Notes: a model not told the origin generated them from the letters alone. A DNA stretch of 64,000 nucleotides from Holtermannia corniformis (GCA_001599935.1 BCIJ01000015.1:1-64000); one strand, 5' to 3'. Counted from the stretch's first letter, positions 27,601-38,887 are shown. Numbers and translations: made by a program.

Positions 27601-27886
27601 GGTCAGTTGTCTATAAGCTGCAGCAAGTCGACAGGGAATGACAAGCCGCGGGGTGCATAGGCGCGTGACAGCACGGTGGTAGGCGCGCCCGCGTTGTTAC
27701 TGTGGAATAATAGGCGGCAGTAGCAGTGCTCCGACTGTCCCCACTGTAACCTGGTACACAGCGCAGTCGTGGTGAGGCGCAGCCGCTACTCTACCCACCT
27801 ACAGCTGCCCATCCGTGCGTAGACACTTGAAAAGACAATACAGGTTCGTATCGCGCCACGTCAGTGCCACATCGCCCGATCCAACG

Positions 27887-27907
27887 ACGCGTTTGTTCCC
27901 GACGCGT
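27887..27907. promoter_or_regulatory. Paired MluI cell-cycle boxes upstream of PCNA
   Basis: Two ACGCGT hexamers at 27887-27892 and 27902-27907, 15 bp apart and about 100 bp before the PCNA start. In yeasts this element binds MBF (Mbp1/Swi6) and drives G1/S expression of replication genes including PCNA. Presence is direct; function here is inferred from the family. Confidence 0.6.
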
Positions 27908-28002
27908 CTCTTGCCACCATCCTTCACCCACCATCCTCTTGCTCTCGACCACTCTTCTGCGTCGCTTACCACCTTGCAAGCACCCAAACATCCTCGGTCA
28001 GC

Positions 28003-29722
28003 ATGCTCGAAGCACGTATGAAGCAGGCGTCGGTCCTGAAAAAGGTCCTGGACGGTCAGTCGCGCGAGAAGCTTGATCATGGAGCGAGCTGATCGACCCG
28101 TAGCGATCAAGGATCTCGTGACAGACTGCAACTGGTCGTGCGATCAGGATGGCCTGGTCAGTCGCTGCTATCGCGAGGCGGTCGCCGATCTGACGCTGGT
28201 ATAGTCACTGCAAGCAATGGACTCGTCGCACGGTGCGTCAGCTTCTCTCCTCGCGCACTCGACACTGACACTCGCAGTCGCCCTCATCGCCGTTCAGCTC
28301 AACGCGTCAGAGTTCCAGTCGTTCCGATGTGATCGCAACATGCCGCTGGGCGTCAACGTCAGTCTGCCCTGTTATCGCACATCAGAGCTCACCTCCCCCA
28401 GCTCATCTCGCTCACAAAGATCCTCAAGTGCGCAAAGGACAACGACATTATCACGCTCAAGGCGTCCGACGATCAGGATCTGCTCGGCCTCGTGTTCGAG
28501 TCACCCAGTGAGTTGCCAGTTGTGGGATCGGTCTGGCGCCGGTGAAGCAAGTCTTGGGAATCGTCAAGTGGTCGGAGCATTCCGTGGCAGCTTGATGCGG
28601 ATTGTGCCCTGGCTTGGACACAAGCGCACGACGCCGCTCTTGGTGAAGCAAAGTGGTGCAGCGAGTCGATGTATCCAGCTCTGCGGTACACATAGCAGCG
28701 GCTGGGAACGGGGCGCATCAAATGGAGAGCATCGTCGCTACAGTGCGGTTCGAGCTTGCTTCTGCAAGCATGCTCGGCACTCTGGTCGCATGCGTGTCCT
28801 GTTCCTAGTGATCTTGCTGCTCTCGGCAGCTTTGGCTAGGCGAGTACAACCGACTCTATGGTGCAGATTCGGCAGGTCTTGGTGGCGGCTCTGATGTCCA
28901 CCTTGACCATCCACACTGTTATAGTTGCAGCGGGGTATACCCGAGCCGGTCGTACTCCAGCGCTGTAGCACCTATGCAAGAACCCACCACCGTGCTGACT
29001 GTACAGATGCCGACCGCGTGGGCGAGTACGAGATGAAGCTCATGGACATTGACCAAGAACACCTCGGGATCCCCGACACGGCCTACGACGCGACCGTGAC
29101 CATGTCGTCGGCCGAGTTTGCGCGCATCTGCCGCGACCTGACGGCGCTCGGCGAGTCGGTCAAGATCGAGGCGAGCAAGGAGGGCGTCCGCTTCAGCGCC
29201 GAAGGCGAGGTCGGGACCGGTACCGTGCTGCTCAAGCAAACGGCGGGCAAGGACCGCGTCAAGCAGGGCTCGCCGGCTGCCAAGCGCGAGGTCAAGCAAG
29301 ACCCAGACGAGGAAGAGGAGGAGCAAGAGGAGCAAGAGGAGGAAGACGAGGGTGGTGAGTGCCTCGCACCCGCGCAAACCGGCTGATTCCGTAGAGGACG
29401 AGATTGAGGAAAAGTCGAGCAAAAAGCGCAAGGCGAACGGCAAGGCGCCCGCGGCGAAAAAGGCGAAAAAGGCCGAGCCAGAGGAGATTGGCGTCACGAT
29501 TGTGCTCGAGCGCGCCGTCAACCTAACGTTTTCACTCAAGTACCTGCTCAACTTTGCAAAGTCGGCGCCGCTCGCCGACAAGGTCGTGCTCAACATGTCC
29601 AACGAGGTCCCGCTCTTGGTCAACTTTGAGTTTGAGCAGGGCAGCCTGAGCTTCTTCCTCGCGCCAAAGGTGGGTCGAGCGCTAGTCGGGCCGAGCTGAC
29701 GTTGCAGATTTCCGACGACTGA
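28003..29722 (+). CDS. POL30: PCNA sliding clamp with a long charged insertion
   Basis: Homotrimeric DNA clamp. Exons read [20 protein letters not shown], then [60 protein letters not shown], and after a long intron [23 protein letters not shown]; the end is [15 protein letters not shown]...SFFLAPKISDD. These match conserved PCNA positions throughout. Between the strand ending TVLLKQT and [13 protein letters not shown], where human PCNA has a loop of about nine residues, there are about 71 residues: an acidic run (29300-29355) followed by a Lys-rich, NLS-like segment (29400-29490). Predicted length is about 320 residues instead of about 260. One short intron falls inside the insertion. Stop TGA at 29720-29722. 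Confidence 0.95.
28508..29006 (+). other. Exceptionally long PCNA intron
   Basis: The intron between ...GLVFES-P and ...[10 protein letters not shown] runs from GTGAGT at 28508 to CTGACTGTACAG at 29006, 499 nt, against 33-60 nt for most introns in this window. Splice signals are canonical and the joined codons (P-N-A-D) fit PCNA. It contains short open frames but no recognisable protein. An embedded RNA gene is possible but was not identified. Confidence 0.75.
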
Positions 29723-29797
29723 GTTTGATAGTTGTGAATAGTGATGTACAGCATACTTTTCAGGCATCACGTTCATAAGGCATGCAGTCATAAGTCG

Positions 29798-32700
29798 TCA
29801 GATGCGTCTACTTGGGCCGGCAGACACGGCTTGCATGCGGTCGAGCAGAGCCTGCAATGTCAGCGCGTTCACGGCGAGTCAACCCACCTGAAGGCGCTGC
29901 TCGACCGACTTTGGCTTGTCCTGCCCGTCGCTCGACGTAGTGATCAAGCTGGCCGGCGTGCTCGTCTTGCCCGTAGCAAAGGTCGGCTTGGCCAGGTGCA
30001 ACGGCGCGGGAGACTCTTGCTGGCTCGCAAACCGCACGTCGTCTACGGCGGGCGAGCCGGACTCGGACGAGGGGATAATGTCAAACCGACCTTGATCGAG
30101 GTTGCGGGCGAGCGAATCGATCAGATCGACGACATTGTTGGAAGACGAGTAGTACACCTACGACGTTAGTGGGGTAAACCTCGCGCCACTCACCTTGGTC
30201 TCTGGGCGCTCGCCCTGCGGCTTGACCTTGCGCCTCGGCACGGTTGCACTGCCGTTCGAGCTGCGAACGCCGCTGTGGGCGCGTTGATGCCCTTTGATAT
30301 ACAGCTGGAGCGGCTCGCTTGTCGACTGGCTGGGGACGACTGCCGAGACGGGACGCGAATAGGCATACTGCGAGGATGCGTCGTCGAGCGAGTAGATGGA
30401 TTCCCGCTCGGGGTGCTCGAATCCGCGCAAGCCTTCGACGACCGACCAGACGACTTTGCCATTGCTAAGCTCGCTGCAAAGGTTAGACCAAAGCAACCGT
30501 AGAGTGACATACCATATCTCGACCGCCTGCTGCGACGCGACCGAGTGGCTCGAGTGGTGCCCATAGTGTGCAGCCGGCTCTTGCTCTTCGTCATGATAGT
30601 CTGCATACAAGTCGTAGAGGGAACCGTCATTCGACGACCGCCGCTGATCAAACGACTGTGGGGATGGCGGCATCTGCGAGTGCGGGAATCGCGGCGACAA
30701 CAGATCCGACGTGTTGGAGTCGTTGCGCGGCCGAGCGGCAACCGACGAGTTGGATGTGCTGCCGGTGCGGCGGTGTGGCTGTGGGCTTGCATTCACCAGC
30801 TCGCGGTCGGCAACGTTGAGCTTGACGGGCTTGCGCTTGATCGAAACCTTGCGCTGCGTCTCGGCGGGCGGTAGCAATCCTTGTGGCTCGGTCAAGTCGT
30901 TTGCAAAGTCTTGCGGGATGATGAGGGTGCGGCGCACAATGTTGGGCCGGGTGTCACCCGTCGATTGGAGCAGCCGCGATGGTAGGGGCGGAGCGTCCTT
31001 GATGGACAGGGAACGCTCTATGGACCCCTCGTCCGTCCGTCCCAACGTCGGAGAGTGAGGCGGGTGCTGGGAAAACGAGGTTGTCGTCGGCGCAGTCGAA
31101 GTGTACGACCTTGCCGAAGCCGTCGTGCCCGAGCGAGCGAGCAACTGATCCAGCTTGTCCGTGTCCAAACCGAGCGTGCCGGCCGCGTCATACAGTTGAG
31201 CAAGCGCCGAGTCGCTCGAGCCGGACGGCGCGTGCTTGGTCTGGTTGCGCAGGATACCTACGGGCGATGCCGGCCGTACCGGCGGCTCTTTCTTCTTAAT
31301 CTGGATCGTTGGCGGGTCAACAGGCGGCATCGACTTGACGAGCGCCTTCATCTCCTTCGGCTCGATCAGGCCAAAGCCCGGACTCTCTGGCCGCGCGGCT
31401 GGGTGAGCATCCGACTTTTTGCGATTGCGCTTGAACCGAGAGACGACGCCTTTGAGGCCGTGCGGGGCGGCAGAGGCAGGAGGCGACACCTCGGTTGGTC
31501 GGGGTGTAACTGGAGTCGATGGGGCAGGAGATGGAAACTTGAAGTGGTCCATCACCGCCGGAGCCGAGTTGCCGCCATTCGACTGCAAATCGATCGGCGC
31601 CGCGAGACCCGGCGATTGCGAGATGGTGATTGGCAGCGGCGTGATCTCGGACCCGTCCAGCACTGGTGATCTCTTGAACCCAGCAAACCGCTTGATGCGA
31701 GCACTCATCTTGCCCCCGCTGGCTTTTTCCAGCGCGCGGGCAATACTGGGGTCGATCTCGCGCTGCTGAGACGCCGAGCTGGGAGGCGACAGGGGTGTGG
31801 TCGGTATGTTGGCCGTCGAAGACACAAGCTGCGGGCTGGAGATGACTTTGGGCGCCTGCCCCCGCTTTGTGCCTTTGCGAGTGAGCGGTTTGGTTGAAGG
31901 CGTGCGCTGCAGCATCGCTGTCGCTTTGGCGATCCGCTCTTCATAATCGCGAATGACGGCTGGATCGTCGCGGATGCTGACGGTCGGTCTGGGATCCAGC
32001 GGAGGCGTAAAGGTGCCGGCCTCGGGTTCAGGGCTGAGGAGCTTGCCATCATCACCAAACAAGACACTGGCCAGAGCCTGGGTGCGTTCATCCTTGGCCA
32101 AAGGCGAGTCTTGCGCCGGCGTCGCTGGATGACCCGGCTCGGACGATTCGGGCGTCGGCTGCAAGCGCGCTTGAACGTCGGCTTCTTGCACTGCCGATTC
32201 AGTGTCCGATGTGGGAGTCGGCGGGGCTTTTGGCCGCAGCATGCGCTGGATCGACGTTTGACTGGGATTGTGCTGATGCCGCGAGCCGGGTGAAGCCATT
32301 GGCGGCGGGCTGATTGCGCGACGAAACTCGTCTTCATCTTCAGGATTGGTCGAGACATGACGAGCGCGGAACGATGGACGAGGCGCCTGCGACGTCAGAG
32401 CGTTCAGGCTCGAGACGGTACTCACCAGCGACGCCATGCCCAGTCCAAGACCTTCTGGTCGAAGCGCCTCCCGAATTTCCTTTGCATTCCTAACCAGACG
32501 CTGCTGCATCTTGAACAGGTCGTCTTTGCTGAGCCCACAGAGTTGCACCAGAGCAACCGACGCATTCCCAGCATCACTGGCTAGGACAGGGGGAGACTGG
32601 TCGCCCACGACGTCATCCCAATCTGCGTCTTCGGCGTCACTCGTATAGCTTGAGCCGAGAGAAGCCGCCGATTCGCGCATGCGTAGTGTTGGAGTTGGGC

Positions 32701-34379
32701 TGATGGCGTTGCGAACCGGCGAGCAAGACATTTTCGGCGGCGTGGCCGATGGGGTGCGAGAATGGGGACCCGCAACGTGATTGCGAGCGAGGCTGCCCAT
32801 AGAGGACCCCGAATCGCGACGAGTAAACAAATCGTTGCCATGGTTGACGGCCAGCGGCGAGCTTGGCCGCTGCTTTGGGCTGAGTGGGCGGTAGTGTGGG
32901 CTCTGAACAAGGCCCCCATTCCGGAGCTGCGCGATCGAAACAGGTGTTGGCGTCCTCGACGACGCTTGCGATATTGATTGCGAGCGCCCGTGTGACGCGC
33001 TGTGCGGAGCATTGTAGAGCATCGGTGTAGACCCTGAGCGAGCACGACCGTTGATGCTCTTTTGCGATACCGGCGAGCCTGCTCGACTGTTCTCCGACTC
33101 GTCCTTTCCAATCGGACGGACCATGCCGGGGATGTAGCCTTTGACACCGGCGTCTCGCTTGAACGGTGACGGCGAGGTGGTCGGCGAAGGCGCGAACCCA
33201 CTAGCCACATGTTCGGCCCCGTCGTCGAGATCCTCGACCTCGTCTTCCTCTTGGATCGCCTCGGCCGAGCCCTTGCGGCCGTTGCTAGAGCGCTCCGCAT
33301 CAATGTCCTCTTCAATCTCTTCGAGAGCGGCCGAGATGCGCCTGACTTGGGCAGCGCTGAGACCAGCAAGCAAGCTTCGGCGCCGCGGGGATCTCGGGAT
33401 GGATGCTTCGGGCGATGTGGGAGACGGGATGATCGGGAGGGGCGAGACGGGCGGCGGCGGCTGTGGGGGCAACGTCGCAGAGAGCGAGAGGGAAGCTGAC
33501 GGCGAGTGGGAGCGCGAGCTTGGCCGAGAGGATACGCGTGGATGGGTGACGCCTGAAAGACTGTTCGAGGGCGAGATCCTCGGTCGTGGCGTCTGTGCGC
33601 GCTCGTCTGGTTCGGTGACAGAGACGATGCTGCTGCTCGCCGAGACTGCTCGCTGTGCTTCCGACAGCTTGCGAGTGCGCCTGATGTATTCTGCCTCGCG
33701 CATCCCGCTCGAGCTGCTGAGACCGTATGCCCTGCTGACGCCGCGATCGCGCTCGAGCACGCTCTGGCTCGGACCGGCGCCAAACGTGTTCAGTGAGCCG
33801 AAAGAGGTCGACGATGGGGGCGGGGACATGTCAGAGTAGGCGTCGAGGTAGGAGCTGAGCGAGTCGGCAGAGAGCGAGGCGCCCAGAGTCGGCGACGGCG
33901 CACTGGGAGGCTCGCCATCCCAGTCGTCGGGCCCTTGGCGACGCAGCCTGAGCTCGGCGAGCACGAGCTCTTCCTCTTCGAGCGTGAGGGATGGGCCGTG
34001 CGTGCGCGTGCGTTGAGACGCCAGGCGGTCGCGAAGGTCGGCTTCGGACAAGTCGGAGGCGAGAGACGGCTTGAGGACCGAGAACCGCTTCGAGAGCCTG
34101 TCACGGCGTCAGCAGACTGAGCGAGCAGGCAGAGAGCACGCACCCGGGAAGGATCAACGACGTCCTGAAATCCCCCGTGTCGAGCACTGGCACGAGCTCG
34201 GGTCGGCCGCTCTTGCTGCCTTGATCCCTCGCGCGGTGCTGCCGCTTCTCTCGCTTGCTGCTACCGTCTGGGTGCTCGCCGTCGCGCTCCGTCTTTTTGC
34301 TGGCATAGTAATACCTCATCAGCACGGCCGTCGATGGCTTCGCAGGGGACAATAAGACTGACCGTAAGAACCGACTCAT
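29798..34379 (-). CDS. Large Ser/Pro-rich disordered protein, function unknown
   Basis: About 1,450 residues. The ATG at 34379 starts MSRFLR, spliced across a short intron to YYYASKKTERDG. A conserved-looking stretch follows: PELVPVLDTGDFRTSLILP, next exon LSKRFSVLKPSLASDLSEAD, then EEELVLAELRLRRQ. The remainder (30.2-33.9 kb, essentially one very long exon with few introns) is low-complexity Ser, Pro, Thr and Arg with many SP/TP sites and short charged patches, typical of a regulatory scaffold. Two short 3' exons end ALLDRMQAVSAGPSRRI before TGA at 29798. The N-terminal motif resembles a block conserved in uncharacterised fungal proteins, but I cannot name a family. The frame is open over 3.9 kb, so it is certainly coding. 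Confidence 0.8.
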
Positions 34380-34821
34380 GGCGTGCACACTGTGGCCGTC
34401 ATGTACGCTCGCTCAACACGGTCCAGGCGGGCTTGCACGCTCAGAGGGAGGGAACGTCGCACCGCCTCGCAGTGTGGGTGCTGGCCGGGTCGGGTTGCCT
34501 GCCTTTGGCGATCTACACACGCGGCTTGCTGTAGGTCGGCTGGGTGTGCTCGGCTTGGTGTGCACTCGGTAGCAGTGCTCTGAGGATCACTCGGATGGTC
34601 ACTGATGGTGGTGATGGTGATCACGACAGCAATCGTCAACGCGACGTGCAGGCGGTGAAAATTCGGTCAACCATCGCCCGATGCTGAGCACTAGAGTCAC
34701 TTGGATTGCTGTATCCCTCGAGCCTGAGCACTGCTCGCATCCCAGCTGCATCAAGCAGAAATCACTGTCAAAACATGACCTCGATCGAAAGACTGGCGTT
34801 ACGAGACGCTCATCCGGTCCA
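34380..34821. other. Intergenic region between the large disordered protein gene and KAE1
   Basis: About 440 bp between the 5' end of the disordered-protein gene and the 3' end of KAE1. It contains a short CACCA/TGATGG-rich imperfect repeat near 34600. No gene is supported. Confidence 0.55.
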
Positions 34822-36318
34822 TCACGCTCGCCATGCAACATGCACGGCATCGGTTCGGTATCTGCACTCGATCAGCTTGGCCACGTCGCAACGTGCCGAC
34901 AGACCGCTGGGTGATGGTACTCTTGCTCAACGGGGTCGTCTGGCCCATGCGAAAAGCGAGCAGGCCCGCCTGGGCAATCATGATCCCATTGTCGATGCAA
35001 AAGCTACAGTGTCAGTGGTGATGTGCACTCACAGACTCACCTGTCATCAGTCGCAAACACACGCCCGCCGCGCTCGCTCGCCATGATGCCCATCATCTGC
35101 TGTAACCGCTGGTTGCCTGGATCCGTCAGCCCAGCCAGACGTCGAGTACTCACAGCCGACACCACCGACAATCAACACGTCCCTCGCACCGACGTGTGCC
35201 ATGGCCCGCTCGGTGATCTCGACCAGCATTGCAAACGCCGTCTCTTGCAGTGAATAGCACAGATCCTCGGGCGTGATCACGTCCTCGTTGCCCTCGACAC
35301 TCGGTAGCAGCGACGGCACACCGACATCCACCGTCGTATTCGACGTCAGGCTCAGATCTTGCAGCTCGTTGGCAATCGGCGCAGCGATCGACGAGGACGG
35401 GGGATAGGGCCGGAACCGTTTCTCTCTCGTGTAGCTTTCGACGCTTGTCAACAGGCCCGACAAGGTCACGTCCATGCCTTTTGTCCCATATGGCAAAGCT
35501 ACGAGCCGCTTGCCCCTGCAAAGTCAGCCTGGTGGCACCGCGTTAAACTCACTTTCTCGCCTCCCGCTCAATGTTATACCCTGGGCTCGGGTCATTCCTC
35601 AGCCCTATGACCCTCGCGAACCGATCCAGACAGTTGCCGATCGCAATGTCGAGCGTCTCGCCAAAGATCCGATACCGTTGCTGAGAATACGCAATCACCT
35701 GCGTGTTCCCGCCCGACACGTAGAGGACGATCGGGTTGAGGGATGAAGTGATATGCCGGCCCATCTCAATGTCTGTCTGTGTGAGCTGCGTCGATGCAAG
35801 AGTACGCACGGCCAACGCAGTGATTGACACCGACGAGTGGGATGCCGTGCAGCTCGGACAGCGTTCTCGCAACCAACGCAACGACTTGGAGGCACGTTCC
35901 CATGCCCGGACCTGCCCGTCAGCTTGTTCCTACCACACACAGACTCACCCTTTGTAAACGCAATACAGCTGAGATCGCCCATGCGCACACCGGCCTTTCT
36001 CACAGCTTCACGAATGACCCGGATCGCCCACTCGCGATGATGCCTGGCCGTATCGCTTGGCAGAAACCCTTCACCTGGCGGAGTAATGTACGTGTGTCGG
36101 ACATTGCTCAGCACGGTGACTTTGGTTGCAGTGCTCGAGCCGGCCGTCGGAGGCGAGTGTGAGATGATACCAGCCCCGAGCTTGTTGGCTGAGCCTTCGA
36201 GGCCGAGACAGAGGTAGCGTCGAGCTGGCCGTCAGCTGGTAGGCTGTTGCTGGATTACTCACTTGGCTTGGGAAGGGGCGATGGCTTCTTCCGCCTGCCA
36301 GCAGCGGGCGTTGACATT
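34822..36318 (-). CDS. KAE1: KEOPS subunit Kae1, tRNA threonylcarbamoyltransferase
   Basis: Kae1/Qri7/TsaD family catalytic subunit that attaches threonylcarbamoyl to A37 of tRNAs in the KEOPS complex. First exon [17 protein letters not shown] splices to [19 protein letters not shown]. Motifs: [52 protein letters not shown] (metal-binding HxxxH), [54 protein letters not shown] and the C-terminal [15 protein letters not shown], obtained by using the last intron. Between the [14 protein letters not shown] block and [19 protein letters not shown] there is a Ser/Pro-rich insertion of about 40 residues. Stop TGA at 34822. Five or six exons. Confidence 0.94.
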
Positions 36319-36567
36319 GTGGTGGATGTGAACAGCGGCAAGGTTGACTTTACGGGTGGCGGCGAGCGAGGCACAGACGGTGGCAGGCCGAGGATCTTTG
36401 CATCACCCGACTGGCCTCGCCGAGCTCCCAGAACCATGTGTACTCATGATGAGAGACTCAAGTCGCCTGCACCTCCTTTCAACCCACGCATCCGCACTCC
36501 TTGCAGCCCTGACACCGACCACTCACACGATCCCCTTCCGCCCGCTTCACCCACGCCCAGCCATCAT

Positions 36568-36916
36568 GACAGTCCCTCTCCTAGCCAAACCCACACCGTT
36601 TGCCTCGCTCAACGCAGCAAAGGACGCCAGGTCACTTGGCGAGGCCGCGGCGGCCATCTGGCAAACGCATCTGACGACGGATCCGCAACGCCGCGTCCAG
36701 TTTGGCATGTTCTCCAAAGCCGTTCGAACGCGCGCGCAGGCACTGGGACTGGATGAGAGAGGCATGGCACTGCTTGCGAGCTATCTGAAGGAAGCGACGT
36801 CGTGGAGGATAAGCACTACCAGGGGACAGTCGAACGGCCAGGTCGCTGCCGCACCGGTTCAAGGCGCTTCTGAAAGGAAGGCAGCAATCATCGAGGCTGA
36901 GCAGCCCGCCGGATAG
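36568..36916 (+). CDS. Small hypothetical protein
   Basis: 115 codons, ATG at 36568, TAG at 36916, no intron. The first 75 residues look like a compact helical domain (SLNAAKDARSLGEAAAAIWQ ... RAQALGLDERGMALLASYLK); the tail is Ala/Gln/Ser-rich. It is divergent from KAE1 and convergent with the following minus-strand tandem of small genes. No family recognised. Mild Ala/Leu amphipathic pattern supports coding. Confidence 0.5.
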
Positions 36917-36947
36917 TAACTACGTATCTAGAACCTCGACATGATCG

Positions 36948-37277
36948 TCACACCTCGCGCTCAAATGCATACACATTTTCCAATTCGCTAGAGGCTCGGG
37001 CTACCTGTTTATCCAACGCCTTGAGCTTCTGTAGCCTCGCACTGTCCAAAGACGCCCGAGTATACTTGGCAGCACTGCTGTACACTGTGGGCCATTCGTC
37101 CAGTCTCGACTGTAGTCGTGTGACGATCTCCGGGTCAGGATTACGCTGTCGCCACTTGGCAAAGTCCTTGGCCGACATGGTTTGGCTGCGGTTCCGCAGC
37201 TTCTGACTCTCCCGTACACCCGACAAGATGCTTGCCGCTTCGCGATGCGCTCTCGTCTCGGGATCAGAGGAGGACAT
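36948..37277 (-). CDS. Small helical protein, tandem cluster 1, member a
   Basis: 109 residues, intronless, ATG at 37277. Almost entirely helical and charged. The segment LDEWPTVYSSAAKYTRASLD followed by LQKLKALDKQVARAS lines up with FDQWISTRSQARGYVDSLDD and LEQLDKSVLDCQ of the next gene, so the two are probably divergent tandem paralogues. No signal peptide, membrane segment or known domain. Function unknown. Confidence 0.55.
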   Translation of the reverse strand: MSSSDPETRAHREAASILSGVRESQKLRNRSQTMSAKDFAKWRQRNPDPEIVTRLQSRLDEWPTVYSSAAKYTRASLDSARLQKLKALDKQVARASSELENVYAFEREV

Positions 37278-37469
37278 CGTGTTGGCGCGGTGGGAGATGC
37301 AACTGAGCGCGGTGATATCCTTTTGAGTAGCCCTGGCCTTCGTGACGCATACTCTCGGTCCAGCGAAGACATCCTTCCAATGACGGTCAGCCTGTTCCGC
37401 CAAGACCTTTCAAGCAGTTTGTGGCAGCACGTATGCATACTAGCAGTCTACACCGATACCGCGCCTAGT

Positions 37470-37814
37470 TTACCCGCTTGATGTATAGTACTGCTTCTTG
37501 ACCGCCTGGCAGTCAAGCACGCTCTTGTCGAGCTGCTCGAGCCGCGCATTTGCTGCGGGATAGTCGGCGTCATCGAGGCTATCGACGTAGCCGCGTGCTT
37601 GAGACCGCGTGGAGATCCATTGGTCGAATTGCTGTTCGAGGACCGAAGCGTGGTCCATGGTTGCCCCCTGCTCTTTTCGAGACGAAGTGTAATCTGCCCA
37701 CTCGCTGGGATCCGCACCCGTGCGCTTGGTCACAAACGTCTTCATGTCGTCGATCGTGCTGCCGATCGCGGCCGCCATTGCCGCTGCTTGTTCTAGCGCG
37801 TTTGCTTTGCTCAT
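37470..37814 (-). CDS. Small helical protein, tandem cluster 1, member b
   Basis: 114 residues, intronless, ATG at 37814. Shows an Ala-rich helix at the start (ANALEQAAAMAAAIGSTIDD), then EWADYTSSRKEQGATMDH and the FDQW...ARGYVD...LEQLDKSV pattern shared with neighbours a and c. Soluble and charged. No known family. Confidence 0.55.
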   Translation of the reverse strand: MSKANALEQAAAMAAAIGSTIDDMKTFVTKRTGADPSEWADYTSSRKEQGATMDHASVLEQQFDQWISTRSQARGYVDSLDDADYPAANARLEQLDKSVLDCQAVKKQYYTSSG

Positions 37815-38041
37815 GGCTGTAGCTATCAGGTCACTGACCGACCGAGGGATCCGAGAGCTCTTAGGTAGGCGACGTCGACGCCACGAAAGCCACTGCTCCT
37901 TGCACAATGTGTCAATACCAACGTGTTAATACAACTCCGGTTGAACCGTGAATGGACCGCTCTTTTCTGTACGTTGTATGACGTTGTGGTCGACAGTCCC
38001 GAGGTGCTGCTCGTGATCCCTTCCATTTTCAATCATATGCA

Positions 38042-38359
38042 TCAATCCTCAAAGTTAAAGTCTTTCGGCAAGTAGCGCAACACCTCGGCTCGGCAATCGC
38101 CCATCCGGAGCGCAATATCGTCGAGCTTGCTTGTCGCCACACTGGATTCAGTCGAGTCCAATCCAAGCGCGCACACCATCGCATCCCGGTATGCCAGGCT
38201 GTGAGTCATGTGTAGCCTATCAAACTGCCTGGCGATTGTTGATGGTGCCAACGTAAACCTCCTCAACGTGCCGAGGAAGCTCTCAATGTCTTGTGCAGAC
38301 TCGCTAGCGACGTGCATTGTTCTCTCGCTCAGGCTGGTTTGGTCGTAGTAGTCCGACAT
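38042..38359 (-). CDS. Small helical protein, tandem cluster 1, member c
   Basis: 105 residues, intronless, ATG at 38359. Contains FDRLHMTHSLAYRDAMVCAL and TSKLDDIALRMGDCRAEVLR, which fit the spacing FD-x-(W/L)...A-(R/Y)...L-x-x-(L/I)-D...C of member b. Ends FNFED. Function unknown. Confidence 0.55.
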   Translation of the reverse strand: MSDYYDQTSLSERTMHVASESAQDIESFLGTLRRFTLAPSTIARQFDRLHMTHSLAYRDAMVCALGLDSTESSVATSKLDDIALRMGDCRAEVLRYLPKDFNFED

Positions 38360-38530
38360 GGTGCTGAGGGCGCAACGGCCGACCGTCGTTGTAATCCACT
38401 GCAAATCGATCAGTTGCGAGCAATGAACTTTGCGGGCCGACTCAAAGGAGCGATCAAACTCAGCCCTCGCAGTGCTCGCTACCGCAGACTGGTGCGGACA
38501 AAGCAGAGGTATGGCGTTCATAAAGGATCC

Positions 38531-38887
38531 CTAACTCGTAGTGTCTCTAGCGGTGTTGTGCACACTGGACGCCGCGGCAACCGTGTCGTCTCGGAATTGC
38601 ATCCAGCTCCGCTCCAGCGCTTCGGCCTCGTCCGGCTCCAGCACCTCGACCCACGTTTCCCGCGAGCGTGCCGTCCGTTGATCCAGTGCGTCTGATAGAT
38701 CCGTACCTTGCATGTTGAGAGCCCGGACGGCACGTCGGGCGCTGAGCCACAAACGGCGCCAGCTTTGACATGCGGGGCTGTAGGGGTCCAACTTGCCGGC
38801 GGGGTAGCTAAAAGGGTCGTGCGGTCGGCTGGAGAGTGTGGAAGAGAGGGAAGAGGTCGAGGTGCTGGGTGTGCTGAAGGCCGACAT
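38531..38887 (-). CDS. Small helical protein, tandem cluster 1, member d
   Basis: 118 residues, intronless, ATG at 38887. A Ser/Thr-rich start is followed by a helical part, CQSWRRLWLSARRAVRALNM and ARSRETWVEVLEPDEAEALE. Similarity to members a-c is weak; grouping rests on position, strand, size and lack of introns. Function unknown. Confidence 0.5.
   Translation of the reverse strand: MSAFSTPSTSTSSLSSTLSSRPHDPFSYPAGKLDPYSPACQSWRRLWLSARRAVRALNMQGTDLSDALDQRTARSRETWVEVLEPDEAEALERSWMQFRDDTVAAASSVHNTARDTTS

Noticed and set aside
28860..29006. Box C/D snoRNA in the PCNA long intron
   Set aside because: TGATG and CTGA strings are present, but spacing, terminal stem and guide could not be supported by eye.
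32581..33783. 400-codon frame inside the large disordered-protein gene
   Set aside because: Same-strand alternative frame of a repetitive GC-rich exon, Arg-rich translation.
34540..34700. CACCA/TGATGG-rich sequence considered as a CRISPR-like or satellite array
   Set aside because: Only short imperfect trinucleotide-like repeats with no regular spacing.
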